Part shown: positions 8,749 through 17,394 of the stretch, one piece after another
Numbering within the stretch: the first letter of the stretch is position 1
How the letters are laid out: every line of letters begins with the position of its first letter
NCBI RefSeq assembly: GCF_900499075.1
Contig: NZ_UIHC01000001.1
Span: 124,001-188,000, forward strand
Length of the DNA: 64,000 nucleotides
Direction of reading: 5' to 3'
DNA from: Roseinatronobacter ekhonensis
Lineage (GTDB): Bacteria > Pseudomonadota > Alphaproteobacteria > Rhodobacterales > Rhodobacteraceae
Program-made: the position numbers and the translations under genes
Notes under the pieces: generated by a model
The model's database searches: none
What the model saw: only the letters and a program-made list of their open reading frames with translations
What the model was told of the DNA's origin: nothing

Positions 8749-9525
8749 TCAGCGCCCTTCGAACTTCGCGGGCCGCTTTTCTAGAAAAGCCAAGACGCCT
8801 TCCTGGAAATCGCGGGTTTTCCCCGCTTCGGCTTGCAAATGCGCCTCCAGTTCCAATTGAGTGTCCAGCGGGTTCGACAGGCTGGCGCGCAACGCATTGC
8901 GAATATTGCGATAGGCAATCGTTGGCCCGTCGGCCAAGGCGCGCGCGCGCTCCATCCAGAGCGCCTGAAACGCCTCTTCGGGCGCGCATTCCCAGATCAT
9001 ACCCCAGTCGACCGCTTGTCGCGCGGTAATCCGCTCGGCGAAAAGCATGGCCCCCATCGCGCGGGCAAAGCCCACCTGTCGCGGCAGAAACCAAGTGCCG
9101 CCCGCATCCGGTATCAGCCCGATTTTGGAAAAAGCCTGAATGAAGACCGCATCCTCGCACGCGATCACGACATCGGCGGCCAGCGCCAGATTGGCACCCG
9201 CACCGGCGGCTGGTCCGTTCACGGCGGCAATAACCGGCACCGGCGCATCATAGATTGCGCGCAGCATCGGTTCATACTCCTCGCGCAATGTGCGTTCCAG
9301 GTCGATATCTGCGGCGCTTCCGCCATCGCCCAGGTCCTGACCCGAGCAAAACGCCCTCCCGTCGCCTGTCAGCACCAGCACACGGGCGCGCGTTGCAAGG
9401 TCTTTTAACGCATGGGTCAGTTCCGCGCGCATCTGGCGGTTCAGCGCATTCATCATGTCGGCGCGTGCCAGCGTGATAATGCCGATGCCGCCGTCTTCGC
9501 GGGTTGTGATCGTCTGATAGTCCAT
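8749..9525 (-). CDS. paaG: Enoyl-CoA hydratase/isomerase, PaaG-like
   Basis: A 258-residue crotonase-fold enzyme. The oxyanion-hole regions FCSGQDL (about residues 60-66) and NGPAAGAGANLALAADVV (about 105-122) are clear, and the segment FSKIGLIPDAGGTWFLPR is the pattern of PaaG, the isomerase of ring-epoxide-CoA in aerobic phenylacetate degradation. The length and the C-terminal FLEKRPAKFEGR also match PaaG. No other paa gene is visible nearby, so it could instead serve a different acyl-CoA pathway. It is a single gene with its own terminator, and is separated from ccmH by about 70 bases. Confidence 0.75.
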   Translation of the reverse strand: MDYQTITTREDGGIGIITLARADMMNALNRQMRAELTHALKDLATRARVLVLTGDGRAFCSGQDLGDGGSAADIDLERTLREEYEPMLRAIYDAPVPVIAAVNGPAAGAGANLALAADVVIACEDAVFIQAFSKIGLIPDAGGTWFLPRQVGFARAMGAMLFAERITARQAVDWGMIWECAPEEAFQALWMERARALADGPTIAYRNIRNALRASLSNPLDTQLELEAHLQAEAGKTRDFQEGVLAFLEKRPAKFEGR

Positions 9526-9594
9526 GATGCCCTCGCGCCTGTTCTGGCGGGATAGTGGCGCAAAGACGGGGCAGGGGAAAGCCCGGACCTTGCG

Positions 9595-10056
9595 TTACTC
9601 TTTCAGCAGTTCATCCAGCCGCTTTTGCTCGTCAGGGCTTAGGCCAGTCGTCTCTGACTTGGCCCTGGCACGGCCCCGCAAGTAGAACACGGCCCCACCA
9701 AACGCGATCAGGAACAGGGCAGGGGCTGCGACCCAAAGCAAGATATTGCTGCCCTGCGTGGTCGGGCGCAACAGCACATATTCACCGAAGCGCTCGACCA
9801 GAAAGGCAATCACCTCCTCGTCGCGATCCCCGGCCACCAAGCGCTCGCGTACCAGAATGCGCATATCGCGGGCCAGATCGGCATTTGACTCGTCGATCGA
9901 CTCGTTTCGGCACACAAGGCAGCGCAGCCCCGTAGACAAATCGCGCGCGCGCAGCTCCAGCACGGGATCATCAAGGATCTCGTCGGGTTGCACGGCAAAG
10001 GCCGGGCCGGTGAGCGCAACGATCAGCGCAATGGCGATGGCGTGGCAGATCCTCAT
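9595..10056 (-). CDS. ccmH: Cytochrome c maturation protein CcmH
   Basis: A 153-residue thioredoxin-like membrane-anchored protein that reduces apocytochrome c cysteines in the periplasm and hands them to the heme-ligation complex. A signal peptide covers residues 1-21. The catalytic CxxC (Cys46, Cys49) lies in LRCLVCRNESIDES, and a single membrane segment is at about 105-126, followed by a short cytoplasmic tail. This is the short CcmH/CycL form; the TPR part (CcmI) is encoded separately at 52.2 kb. The start codon overlaps the ccmF stop by four bases, so the two are co-translated. Confidence 0.95.
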   Translation of the reverse strand: MRICHAIAIALIVALTGPAFAVQPDEILDDPVLELRARDLSTGLRCLVCRNESIDESNADLARDMRILVRERLVAGDRDEEVIAFLVERFGEYVLLRPTTQGSNILLWVAAPALFLIAFGGAVFYLRGRARAKSETTGLSPDEQKRLDELLKE

Positions 10057-12029
10057 TCTGCGGGCACTGCATTAGGGCTTGTGCGCTTCTTGGCACCCGC
10101 CGCGACACGGTAACGCCGGTCGCTCAGCGACAAAATCCCGCCCAGCGCCATCAGCGCACAGCCCATCCACAGCCAGTTGGCAAACGGCTTGATATAGGTG
10201 CGCACGGCCCAACCGCCATTGTCCTGCGGGTCGCCAAGGGTGACGTACAGGTCACGGTGAATCTTGTAGTTGATCGCGGCCTCCGTCGTCGGCATGCCCG
10301 CAATCGGGTAGAAGCGCTTTTCCGGCCGCAGGATAGAGACAGGCTCGCCTTCGCGCGTAGCTTCAATCACACCCATCGTGGAGGTATAATTCGGGCCCTG
10401 AACGCGCTCGACCCCGGCCAGCGTCAGCGTGTAGCCGCCCTTGTCGAAACTCTCGCCAATCTGAAGCACACGGATATCTTCGCTTTCCCATCCTGTTAGG
10501 GCAGCCACGGCAAACACGGTTATCCCAAGCCCGGAATGCGCTGTCGCCTTGCCCCAATCGGCGCGCGGCAAACGTCCGAGTCTGCCAAGCCGGTGCGCGA
10601 TTCCGCCACGGCCCGTCCGCATCCAAAGATCGGTCGCTGCGCCCATCACAACCCATAGGCCAAGCGCCACGCCAACTGGCACAATAGCAGAGCTTCCGGT
10701 TTGCATGGCCCAGACCAGCGCGCCCATGGCCAGCGCGAAGGCGGCCAACCCCCAAAGCGGGCGCAGGGTGCGCGACAGGTTCCCGCGTTTCCACGGCAGC
10801 ATTGCGCCGATCGGCAGGATCATCGCCAACGCGACGGCGAATGGCGTGAAGGCTGCATCGAAAAAGGGCGGACCGACCGACAACACGCGGTCGAAAACCA
10901 TTTCCGACACAAGCGGCCACATGGTTCCGATGAACACCACAAAAGACGAAACCGCCAGAAGCACGTTGTTCATCACCAAGGCCGATTCGCGGCTGACGGT
11001 CGAAAACACACCCTTTGCTTCCAGCTCGTTTGCACGGAACGCGAAAAGCGTCAGCGCTCCACCAAGGAACACGCCCAGAATAACCAGAATGAACACGCCA
11101 CGGTCGGGATCCGTGGCGAAAGCGTGCACGGATGTCAGCAGCCCTGACCGGACCACAAAGGTTCCCATCAACGAAAAGCCAAACCCGAGAATGGCCAGCA
11201 GTATCGTCCAGCTTTTCAGCGCCTCGCGTTTCTCCACCACGATGGCCGAGTGCAACAGCGCTGCCGCGAACAGCCACGGCATAAGACTTGCATTCTCGAC
11301 CGGGTCCCAGAACCAGTAGCCGCCCCAGCCAAGCTCGTAATAGGCCCACCAAGATCCCAGCGCGATACCGATGGTCAGAAACACCCAGGCCGCCAGCGTC
11401 CAGGGGCGCACCCAACGCCCCCATGCGGCATCCACCCGGCCCTCTATCAGTGCGGCCACTGCAAAGCTGAACGCCATCGACAGGCCCACATAGCCCAAAT
11501 ACAGGAAGGGCGGGTGAAAGGCCAAACCAGGGTCTTGCAACAACGGGTTCAGGTCGGTCCCGTCAAAAGGCGGCTGCGCCAACCGCGTGAACGGGTTGGA
11601 TGTGAAAATCGTGAACGCCATGAAAGACGCGGTCACGGCGGATTGCACCGCAAGAACCCGCGCTTGCAGGCTGCGCGGCAGGTTGCCCCCGAACCATGCG
11701 GCGGATGCGCCGAATAGTGTCAGGATCAGCACCCAAAGCAGCATGGAGCCCTCATGGTTGCCCCAAACGCCCGACAATTTGTACAGTAGCGGCTTCAGCG
11801 TGTGCGAATTGTCCACCACCAGCTTGACCGAGAAATCCGACACGACGAAAGCATATGTCAGCGCGGCATAGGCAAAGGCCGTCAGCGTGAATTGCACACT
11901 CGCCATGGGAGAGGCCACGCCCATCCAGTCACGCCAGCCCTTGTGCGCGCCGACCAGCGGAATGACGGATTGTGCCAGTGCAACGGCAAAGGCAAGGATC
12001 AGGGCGAAATGTCCGAGTTCTACTATCAT
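10053..12029 (-). CDS. ccmF: Heme lyase subunit CcmF
   Basis: A 658-residue polytopic membrane protein of the system I cytochrome c maturation pathway. It receives heme from holo-CcmE and, with CcmH and CcmI, ligates it to apocytochrome c. The tryptophan-rich WWD signature is seen in GWGGYWFWDPVENASL at about residues 235-249, with conserved histidines and many membrane segments around it. ccmF and ccmH form a coupled pair. ccmE, which usually comes just upstream in Rhodobacterales, is not in this window: the next gene upstream is a divergent CoxD-like ATPase. Confidence 0.96.
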   Translation of the reverse strand: MIVELGHFALILAFAVALAQSVIPLVGAHKGWRDWMGVASPMASVQFTLTAFAYAALTYAFVVSDFSVKLVVDNSHTLKPLLYKLSGVWGNHEGSMLLWVLILTLFGASAAWFGGNLPRSLQARVLAVQSAVTASFMAFTIFTSNPFTRLAQPPFDGTDLNPLLQDPGLAFHPPFLYLGYVGLSMAFSFAVAALIEGRVDAAWGRWVRPWTLAAWVFLTIGIALGSWWAYYELGWGGYWFWDPVENASLMPWLFAAALLHSAIVVEKREALKSWTILLAILGFGFSLMGTFVVRSGLLTSVHAFATDPDRGVFILVILGVFLGGALTLFAFRANELEAKGVFSTVSRESALVMNNVLLAVSSFVVFIGTMWPLVSEMVFDRVLSVGPPFFDAAFTPFAVALAMILPIGAMLPWKRGNLSRTLRPLWGLAAFALAMGALVWAMQTGSSAIVPVGVALGLWVVMGAATDLWMRTGRGGIAHRLGRLGRLPRADWGKATAHSGLGITVFAVAALTGWESEDIRVLQIGESFDKGGYTLTLAGVERVQGPNYTSTMGVIEATREGEPVSILRPEKRFYPIAGMPTTEAAINYKIHRDLYVTLGDPQDNGGWAVRTYIKPFANWLWMGCALMALGGILSLSDRRYRVAAGAKKRTSPNAVPAE

Positions 12030-12211
12030 GGCTCTGGTCTTAGCTTACGGGACGGGCTTGGCAAAGCATTGATAGCATATCCCGATGCGGTCAAGGGTCA
12101 CAGGCGCGTCAGCCCCGGCTTGTCCAATGGTCGCAAGCGGCTCCTTACGGCCTTGACCGGCGTCACGCCCCGCGCCAGCGTGGGACAGTCAAGCCGCAAA
12201 GGGCCATTCGT

Positions 12212-13123
12212 ATGACAGACTTGCCGCAGAGCATCGACGCCACGCAAAGCATGCTCGCGGGGCAATCCTATCTTGCGGACCGTGCGCTTTCGACAGTGCT
12301 GTTTCTGGCGCTCAAGCTTGGTCGCCCCATCTTCCTCGAAGGCGAACCGGGAACCGGCAAGACCGAAATTGCCAAGGCTCTCGCCACCGCCCTCGGTCGC
12401 CGGTTGATCCGCCTGCAATGCTATGAGGGGCTGGACGCGGCATCGGCGGTCTATGAATGGAACTTCGCCGCGCAGATGCTCGCCATCCGCAGCGCCGAGG
12501 TCACGGGCGATAAAACCGACCTGCAAAGCCGTCTGTTCGGTCCCGACTACCTGATCGAACGCCCGCTTCTGGATGCTCTGCGCCCCCAGCCGGGTGGTGC
12601 CCCGGTTCTTCTCATCGACGAAATCGACCGCACCGATGAACCGTTCGAAGCGTTCCTGCTCGAAGCTTTGTCGGAGTATCAGGTCACGATCCCCGAGCTT
12701 GGCACCGTGCAGGCCGCGACGCCGCCCATCGTGATCCTCACCTCGAACCGCACGCGCGAAGTGCATGACGCGCTTAAGCGCCGCTGCCTGTATCACTGGG
12801 TCGATTACCCCGCGTTCGACCGCGAACGCGACATCCTGCACGCCCGCGCGCCCGAAGCCTCGGACACCCTCTCGCGCGAGGTCGTGGCCTTCGTCCAGCG
12901 CCTGCGCAGCGAAGACCTGTTTAAAAAGCCCGGCGTCGCCGAAACCATAGACTGGGCCAAATGCCTGCTCGCGCTGGATGTGATCGAACTCTCGCCAGAG
13001 GTGATCGCGGACACGCTCGGCGCGATCCTCAAATACCAAGACGATATCGCCCGCCTGCAAGGGTCAGAGGCAAAGAAAATCCTCGACGAGGCCCGCCAGT
13101 CCCTCGCACCCGCCAATGCCTGA
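12212..13123 (+). CDS. CoxD-like MoxR AAA+ ATPase
   Basis: A 303-residue AAA+ ATPase with Walker A GEPGTGKT at residues 44-51, Walker B LLIDEID at about 132-138 and an arginine-finger region LTSNRTREVHDALKRRC. It belongs to the MoxR clade typified by CoxD of CO dehydrogenase operons, where it helps mature the molybdenum/copper active site. Here no coxLMS genes are visible, and the gene is paired with a CoxE-like vWA protein about 150 bases downstream. The substrate is therefore open; the conserved pair occurs widely without CODH. The RBS-like AAAGGG lies 8 bases upstream of the ATG. Confidence 0.85.
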   Translation: MTDLPQSIDATQSMLAGQSYLADRALSTVLFLALKLGRPIFLEGEPGTGKTEIAKALATALGRRLIRLQCYEGLDAASAVYEWNFAAQMLAIRSAEVTGDKTDLQSRLFGPDYLIERPLLDALRPQPGGAPVLLIDEIDRTDEPFEAFLLEALSEYQVTIPELGTVQAATPPIVILTSNRTREVHDALKRRCLYHWVDYPAFDRERDILHARAPEASDTLSREVVAFVQRLRSEDLFKKPGVAETIDWAKCLLALDVIELSPEVIADTLGAILKYQDDIARLQGSEAKKILDEARQSLAPANA

Positions 13124-13137
13124 CCCGTCATGAGTTT

Positions 13138-13254
13138 CATCCTTGCCCAAATATCCCGGGGTGAATGGCGCGCGCCAGCGCGCCAGAGGGGCAGCGCCCC
13201 TCATTCCTGCCGGGGCGCAGCCCCGGCGCACGTAAAGGCGTGGGGCGCAGCCCC
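13138..13254. repeat. Dispersed hairpin repeat, copy 1
   Basis: The stretch starts with CATCCTTGCCCAAATATCC, nearly identical to the start of the second copy at 41164. It is followed by four tight hairpins: 13166-13172 with 13179-13185; 13186-13192 with 13196-13202; 13209-13216 with 13220-13227; 13242-13246 with 13250-13254. The last three stems close on three-base loops. It fills the gap between the coxD-like and coxE-like genes. I recall similar elements as abundant between genes in Rhodobacteraceae; a role in mRNA processing or termination is only an inference. Confidence 0.7.
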
Positions 13255-13269
13255 TCCGCTAGGTTAGCC

Positions 13270-14532
13270 ATGGCGAACTATACCGATCTGGACCTGCCTG
13301 ACGATGGCAAACTCCTTGACAACATCGCCCATTTCGCGCGGGCGTTGCGTCGTGCTGGCCTGCCCATCGGGCCGGGGCGGGTGCAAACCGCCATTCAGGC
13401 GATTGCGGCGGCGGGCTTTGATCGCAGGGCCGATTTCTACTGGACCCTCCACGCCGTTTTCGTCAACCGGCCCGAGGAACGGCAGGTGTTCGGGCAGGTT
13501 TTCCGGCTTTATTGGCGCGACCCGCGCTATCTGGAACACATGATGTCGATGATGCTGCCTGCAATCCGCAATGTCGCGGAAGAAAGGGCAGCCGCCTCTG
13601 CCGCCAAGCGCGCCGCAGAGGCGCTTCTCGACGGTGCGGAAGCGCCCGATCTGCCATCCGAACCCAAAGACAGCGACGAGACAGAGATCGAGATCGACGC
13701 CTCGCAGACAGCCTCGGGTGAAGAACGTCTGCGCAGTCTCGACTTTGAGCAGATGTCGACAGAGGAAGCGGCGACCGCGCGCCGCATGCTGGCGCGCCTG
13801 TCGCTGCCGGTGAAACCTATAGCAACCCGCCGTCATGCGCCCGATCCGCGCGGGCGCAAGCCTGACTGGCGGCGCAGCCTGCGCGCCGCGGCAAGGTCGG
13901 GCGGCGAATTGCACAGCCTGCACCACCAGACGCCCCGCACGCGTTGGCCCGCATTGGTTGTGCTGTGCGACATATCCGGCTCGATGTCGCAATATTCGCG
14001 TATGGTGCTGCATTTCGTGCATGCCGTGGCCAACCGTCAGGGGCAGGGCTGGGCCAAGGTTCATGCCTTTACCTTTGGAACGCGGCTGACCAATATCAGC
14101 CGGCATTTGCGTACCCGTGATGTGGACAGCGCCCTGAATTCAGCCGGGGCAGAGGCGCAGGACTGGCAGGGCGGCACCCGCATCGGCGGCTGTCTGCGCG
14201 CCTTCAACGTGGATTGGTCGCGCCGTGTGCTGGGGCAGGGCGCGGTCGTGCTGCTGATCTCGGACGGGCTGGACCGTGACGACCCGGCGCTTCTGGCGCG
14301 CGAAATGGAACGGCTGCATCTGTCGGCGCGGCGGGTGATCTGGCTTAACCCGCTGTTGCGCTGGGACAGTTTCGCGCCGCGTGCGCGCGGCATCCGCGCC
14401 ATGCTGCCGCATGTCGATACGTTCCGGGCCGCACATTCCATCGCCTCGCTTGAAGCGCTCGCTGATGCCATTTCCGACCCGTCCGATCATGGCGAAAAAG
14501 CTCGTCTCATGGCGCTTTTGTCAGACAGATAA
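13270..14532 (+). CDS. CoxE-like von Willebrand factor A domain protein
   Basis: A 420-residue protein of the VWA_CoxE family. The C-terminal vWA domain holds an intact metal-ion adhesion site: Asp234, Ser236 and Ser238 in DISGSMS, with a downstream ISDGLDRDD. The N-terminal part (residues 10-110) is helical, and a stretch rich in Asp and Glu (about 130-160) links the two. CoxE works with CoxD in metal insertion into CO dehydrogenase; in this locus no such enzyme is seen. I chose the ATG at 13270 because the extra 35 codons upstream translate the hairpin repeat and are not protein-like. Confidence 0.85.
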   Translation: MANYTDLDLPDDGKLLDNIAHFARALRRAGLPIGPGRVQTAIQAIAAAGFDRRADFYWTLHAVFVNRPEERQVFGQVFRLYWRDPRYLEHMMSMMLPAIRNVAEERAAASAAKRAAEALLDGAEAPDLPSEPKDSDETEIEIDASQTASGEERLRSLDFEQMSTEEAATARRMLARLSLPVKPIATRRHAPDPRGRKPDWRRSLRAAARSGGELHSLHHQTPRTRWPALVVLCDISGSMSQYSRMVLHFVHAVANRQGQGWAKVHAFTFGTRLTNISRHLRTRDVDSALNSAGAEAQDWQGGTRIGGCLRAFNVDWSRRVLGQGAVVLLISDGLDRDDPALLAREMERLHLSARRVIWLNPLLRWDSFAPRARGIRAMLPHVDTFRAAHSIASLEALADAISDPSDHGEKARLMALLSDR

Positions 14533-14574
14533 GTCTTGGCCCGGTGCGTCGAATCCGGCACCGTGCCAGCCATG

Positions 14575-15117
14575 ATGCGCTGTTTCCTTGGTTTTGAGAT
14601 TCCCCCGCATATCGGCGCGCAGCTTTTGCTGCAAAGCCACAGATTGCCCGTGGCCCGTACGCAACCGCCTGAAAATTATCACCTGACGTTGGTCTTTCTG
14701 GGCGAGCAGCCCATGGATGTGTTGCAAGATATAGACCTAGCGCTGGAGCGTTTTGACGCTCCATCCGTGTCGCTGGTATTGAAGGGGCTTGGATTGTTTG
14801 GTGGAACGAAACCGCATAACCTGCACGCATCCGTTGCGCCAAACCCCGCCTTGCAGCACCTTCAATCACGGTTGGAAACTCTCGCCCGCAGTTTTGGGGT
14901 GAATATTCCGCGGCGCAAATTCACGCCGCATGCGACGCTTGCCTATTTGCGCCCCTCGGATTTTGACCACGCCGAGCTCGAACGCGCGATTGCGCGCGGT
15001 ATGGGCTTTGAAACAGAGCCATTCATGCCCGATGCGATCAGCCTGTTCCGCGTGCACCAGGGCAAACATGGAAACCGTTACGATGCTGTCGCACACTACC
15101 CGCTGTCGAACCTGTAG
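14575..15117 (+). CDS. thpR: RNA 2',3'-cyclic phosphodiesterase
   Basis: A 180-residue member of the 2H phosphoesterase superfamily (LigT/ThpR), which opens 2',3'-cyclic phosphate ends of RNA. Both catalytic HxT motifs are visible: His36/Thr38 in HLTLVFLG and His119/Thr121 in HATLAYL. The protein starts MRCFLGFEIP, the usual ThpR N-terminus; an ATG one codon earlier (14572) is equally possible. Its 3' end overlaps the convergent ygjP-like gene by 22 bases. It follows the coxE-like gene closely (about 40 bases), so it may be read from the same transcript. Confidence 0.92.
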   Translation: MRCFLGFEIPPHIGAQLLLQSHRLPVARTQPPENYHLTLVFLGEQPMDVLQDIDLALERFDAPSVSLVLKGLGLFGGTKPHNLHASVAPNPALQHLQSRLETLARSFGVNIPRRKFTPHATLAYLRPSDFDHAELERAIARGMGFETEPFMPDAISLFRVHQGKHGNRYDAVAHYPLSNL

Positions 15118-15803
15118 GCGTGCAAGGCCGCGCCGTGGGTCCGCAACCAAGCGCGGTGATCAGCGTAGTCGGGCATGACCTGCGCGACGCTGGCCCAATA
15201 GGCGCGCGAGTGGTCCATATGGACCAGATGCGCGGCCTCATGCGCGGCAACGTAGTCCTGAACCACTGGCGGGGCCATTGCCAGCCGCCAGCAGAACATC
15301 AGCCGCCCCTGCGCGGTGCACGACCCCCAGCGCGAGCGCGTGTCGCGCAGGCTGACCGCCGTCACGCGGCGCCCCAGCGCCGTGGCGTAATGCTCTGCTT
15401 TGGCGACCAGCAGGTCGCGGGCGCGGGTTTTCAGAAACGCAGCCACGCGCGCGCCGGTCTGGGCTGCATTTTCGGGCACAATCAGCCGCGTGTTGTCCAG
15501 CACAACATGAGGCGTCGGGCCGGGTGTGATCTTGCGCAACACCCCGTCAACCGGAAGCGATGTTCCGGGTGCCACAGCCACCAGCCCCGGCGCACGCGCG
15601 ACGGCGGCCCGCAGCCAGCTTTCTTTCTCTGACAGGAAGGTCATTGCATGGCGCTGCGCCAGCCCGCGCGGTATATTCAGCGTGATCTTGCCGTCCAGCC
15701 CCGACACCCGCAGTGACATTTGCCGCGCGCGGCTGGAGGACCTGATTTGCACGGTAAGTGCAGGCTCGCCCGGCAAAACGATGGTTTCAGAGTGTTGCGG
15801 CAT
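15096..15803 (-). CDS. YgjP-like zinc metallohydrolase (DUF45)
   Basis: A 235-residue M48-type metal-dependent hydrolase of the YgjP/DUF45 family. The zinc motif HEAAH is at residues 188-192, and His198 in the following MDHS is the probable third ligand. The WGSC segment (about residues 159-162) is a second family hallmark. The cellular substrate is unknown. It stands alone on the minus strand, with a convergent overlap with thpR and a divergent 112-base gap to the TIGR02300 gene. Confidence 0.85.
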   Translation of the reverse strand: MPQHSETIVLPGEPALTVQIRSSSRARQMSLRVSGLDGKITLNIPRGLAQRHAMTFLSEKESWLRAAVARAPGLVAVAPGTSLPVDGVLRKITPGPTPHVVLDNTRLIVPENAAQTGARVAAFLKTRARDLLVAKAEHYATALGRRVTAVSLRDTRSRWGSCTAQGRLMFCWRLAMAPPVVQDYVAAHEAAHLVHMDHSRAYWASVAQVMPDYADHRAWLRTHGAALHAYRFDSG

Positions 15804-15915
15804 GTCGCTTTGGTCAATTATTGGCTATGGGGCGCGCCAGAGGGCTTTACAGGCGCGCATCCTTATGGCACGGCACGCCCTTGCATGAAAGACCAGCCAT
15901 CGAAGGGGCCATCTC

Positions 15916-16230
15916 ATGACCAATCCCGACTGGGGCGTGAAGCGCATCTGCCCGGAAACCGGCAATAAGTTCTACGATCTGAACAAAAGCCCGATCATCA
16001 GCCCCTATACCGGCAAGACCGTCGTCATCGAAGCGCAGGAACGCCGCGCCGACGAGGCCAACGCCGCGATGAAAGCCAAGGCCAAGAAGGCCGCCGAGAA
16101 TGATGACGAGGAATTGCTGGTCGATGACGAGGATTCGTCCGACGTCAATGACGAGCTTCTGGAAGACGACGACGATGATACCGTCGCCTTGGACGACCTC
16201 GCCGATGTCGCCGAGAAGGACGACGACTAA
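15916..16230 (+). CDS. TIGR02300 family protein
   Basis: A 104-residue small protein restricted to alphaproteobacteria and of unknown function. The N-terminal 40 residues are conserved and include CPETGNKFYDLNK and SPYTGK; the rest is a Lys-rich linker and then a strongly acidic tail made almost entirely of Asp and Glu. No zinc-ligand pair is complete. It is a single gene followed by tRNA-Ala, which is a common neighbour arrangement. Confidence 0.9.
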   Translation: MTNPDWGVKRICPETGNKFYDLNKSPIISPYTGKTVVIEAQERRADEANAAMKAKAKKAAENDDEELLVDDEDSSDVNDELLEDDDDDTVALDDLADVAEKDDD

Positions 16231-16265
16231 TTCGTCAAAACCCGCGCGCGCTGTCGATTTTCCGC

Positions 16266-16294
16266 TTGCACTGTCAAACCGGCTTTCGTAAGAC
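16266..16294 (+). promoter_or_regulatory. Sigma-70-type promoter for tRNA-Ala
   Basis: TTGCAC at 16266-16271 and TAAGAC at 16289-16294 are separated by exactly 17 bases. The -10 box ends about 30 bases upstream of the mature tRNA 5' end. The match to consensus is good at -35 and fair at -10. Confidence 0.5.
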
Positions 16295-16323
16295 GCGCGC
16301 ACCAAGCCGAGTGGCTTGGAATT

Positions 16324-16399
16324 GGGGCCTTAGCTCAGCTGGGAGAGCGCCTGCATGGCATGCAGGAGGTCAGCGGTTCGATCCCGCTAGGCTCCACCA
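16324..16399 (+). tRNA. tRNA-Ala (anticodon GGC)
   Basis: A 76-base tRNA with encoded CCA. The acceptor stem GGGGCCT pairs with AGGCTCC and contains the G3:U70 wobble that marks alanine tRNAs. The D-arm TTAGCTCAGCTGGGAGAG and the T-loop GGTTCGATCC are standard. The anticodon arm CCTGC-ATGGCAT-GCAGG puts GGC at positions 34-36. Confidence 0.97.
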
Positions 16400-16439
16400 A
16401 TTTCTTTTAGTTCACAAGGTTGCAGTGTTCCCCGGCAGG

Positions 16440-17345
16440 TTAAACTGCGGGAGTTGTCACTGGACGTTGTTTGCCAAGGTTTAACCAGTTCGCAGCAAAG
16501 ATCACTGCGGCGCCCAGAAACACGAACGGGTCCAGTGCTTCGGCATAAAGCCACATGCCCACCAGCGCGATGATGGGCAGGCGGAAGAACTCCATCGGGG
16601 CAACGATCGTGGCGGGCGCCAGCCCCAGCGCTGACGTCAACGAATAATGCGCGCTCAGTCCCGTCAGCCCGACCAGCCCGATCCAGCCCCAGATGGCCGG
16701 ACTGGGCCATGTGAACCCGCCCCATTGCGCCAGTGTCAGCCCGAACAGGGTTTGCGAGGCGGTCATCCAGAACAGCACGCATAGAACGCTGTCATGGCGC
16801 ATGATGCGTTTGGTCAGCATCAGGTTCATGGCAAACCCGATCGCGCAGAGCACCCCGGCCAGATGTCCGCTTTCCAACGGTTGCAGCCCTGGTTGCGCTA
16901 CGATCAGGATGCCCGCAAAACCAAGTAGCGCCACCCATAGCCTGCGGCGTGTGAATATTTCGCCCAGCACCAAGGGCGCAAGAACCGCAACCCAGACCGG
17001 CATGGTGAATTCCAGTGCGACAAGCTGCGACAGTGGAATGGCCATGATTCCGTAAAACCACAGGTTTTGGCCCGCAAAGTGAAAGATGTTGCGCGCCAGA
17101 TGCAGGCGCGGGCTGGTTGGGCGGATCGCGGGCCAGACCGCGCGCCGGTGCAGCGACAAGACCAAGGCGCCGATGATCACAAAGCCGATCAACGAGCGCC
17201 AGAACATCAGCTCGAAGCTGTTCAGCTCTGCCTGTATCGCCCGGCCCGATATCGCCATCAAGGTAAATGACGCAATCGCCCCGCACATCCACAAGGCGGC
17301 CTTGAAGGGCTGTGCATCTGGCAAGGGCGGAGCTTGGGCTGTCAT
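16440..17345 (-). CDS. EamA/DMT family transporter
   Basis: A 301-residue inner-membrane protein with about ten membrane segments arranged as two EamA repeats, the drug/metabolite transporter fold. Substrates of this group (amino acids, riboflavin, S-adenosylmethionine, amines) cannot be told from sequence. I chose the ATG at 17345 (MTAQAPPLPDAQPF) because the longer frame adds 41 residues rich in Arg and Cys with no homology. It follows the urea transporter genes by about 50 bases on the same strand, so it could be the last gene of that transcript, though it is not a known Urt component. Confidence 0.85.
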   Translation of the reverse strand: MTAQAPPLPDAQPFKAALWMCGAIASFTLMAISGRAIQAELNSFELMFWRSLIGFVIIGALVLSLHRRAVWPAIRPTSPRLHLARNIFHFAGQNLWFYGIMAIPLSQLVALEFTMPVWVAVLAPLVLGEIFTRRRLWVALLGFAGILIVAQPGLQPLESGHLAGVLCAIGFAMNLMLTKRIMRHDSVLCVLFWMTASQTLFGLTLAQWGGFTWPSPAIWGWIGLVGLTGLSAHYSLTSALGLAPATIVAPMEFFRLPIIALVGMWLYAEALDPFVFLGAAVIFAANWLNLGKQRPVTTPAV

Positions 17346-17394
17346 GCGCGTCAGAAGGCGGGCAAACGCCCCCAAGGTCAAGCCTTGGCGCGCG

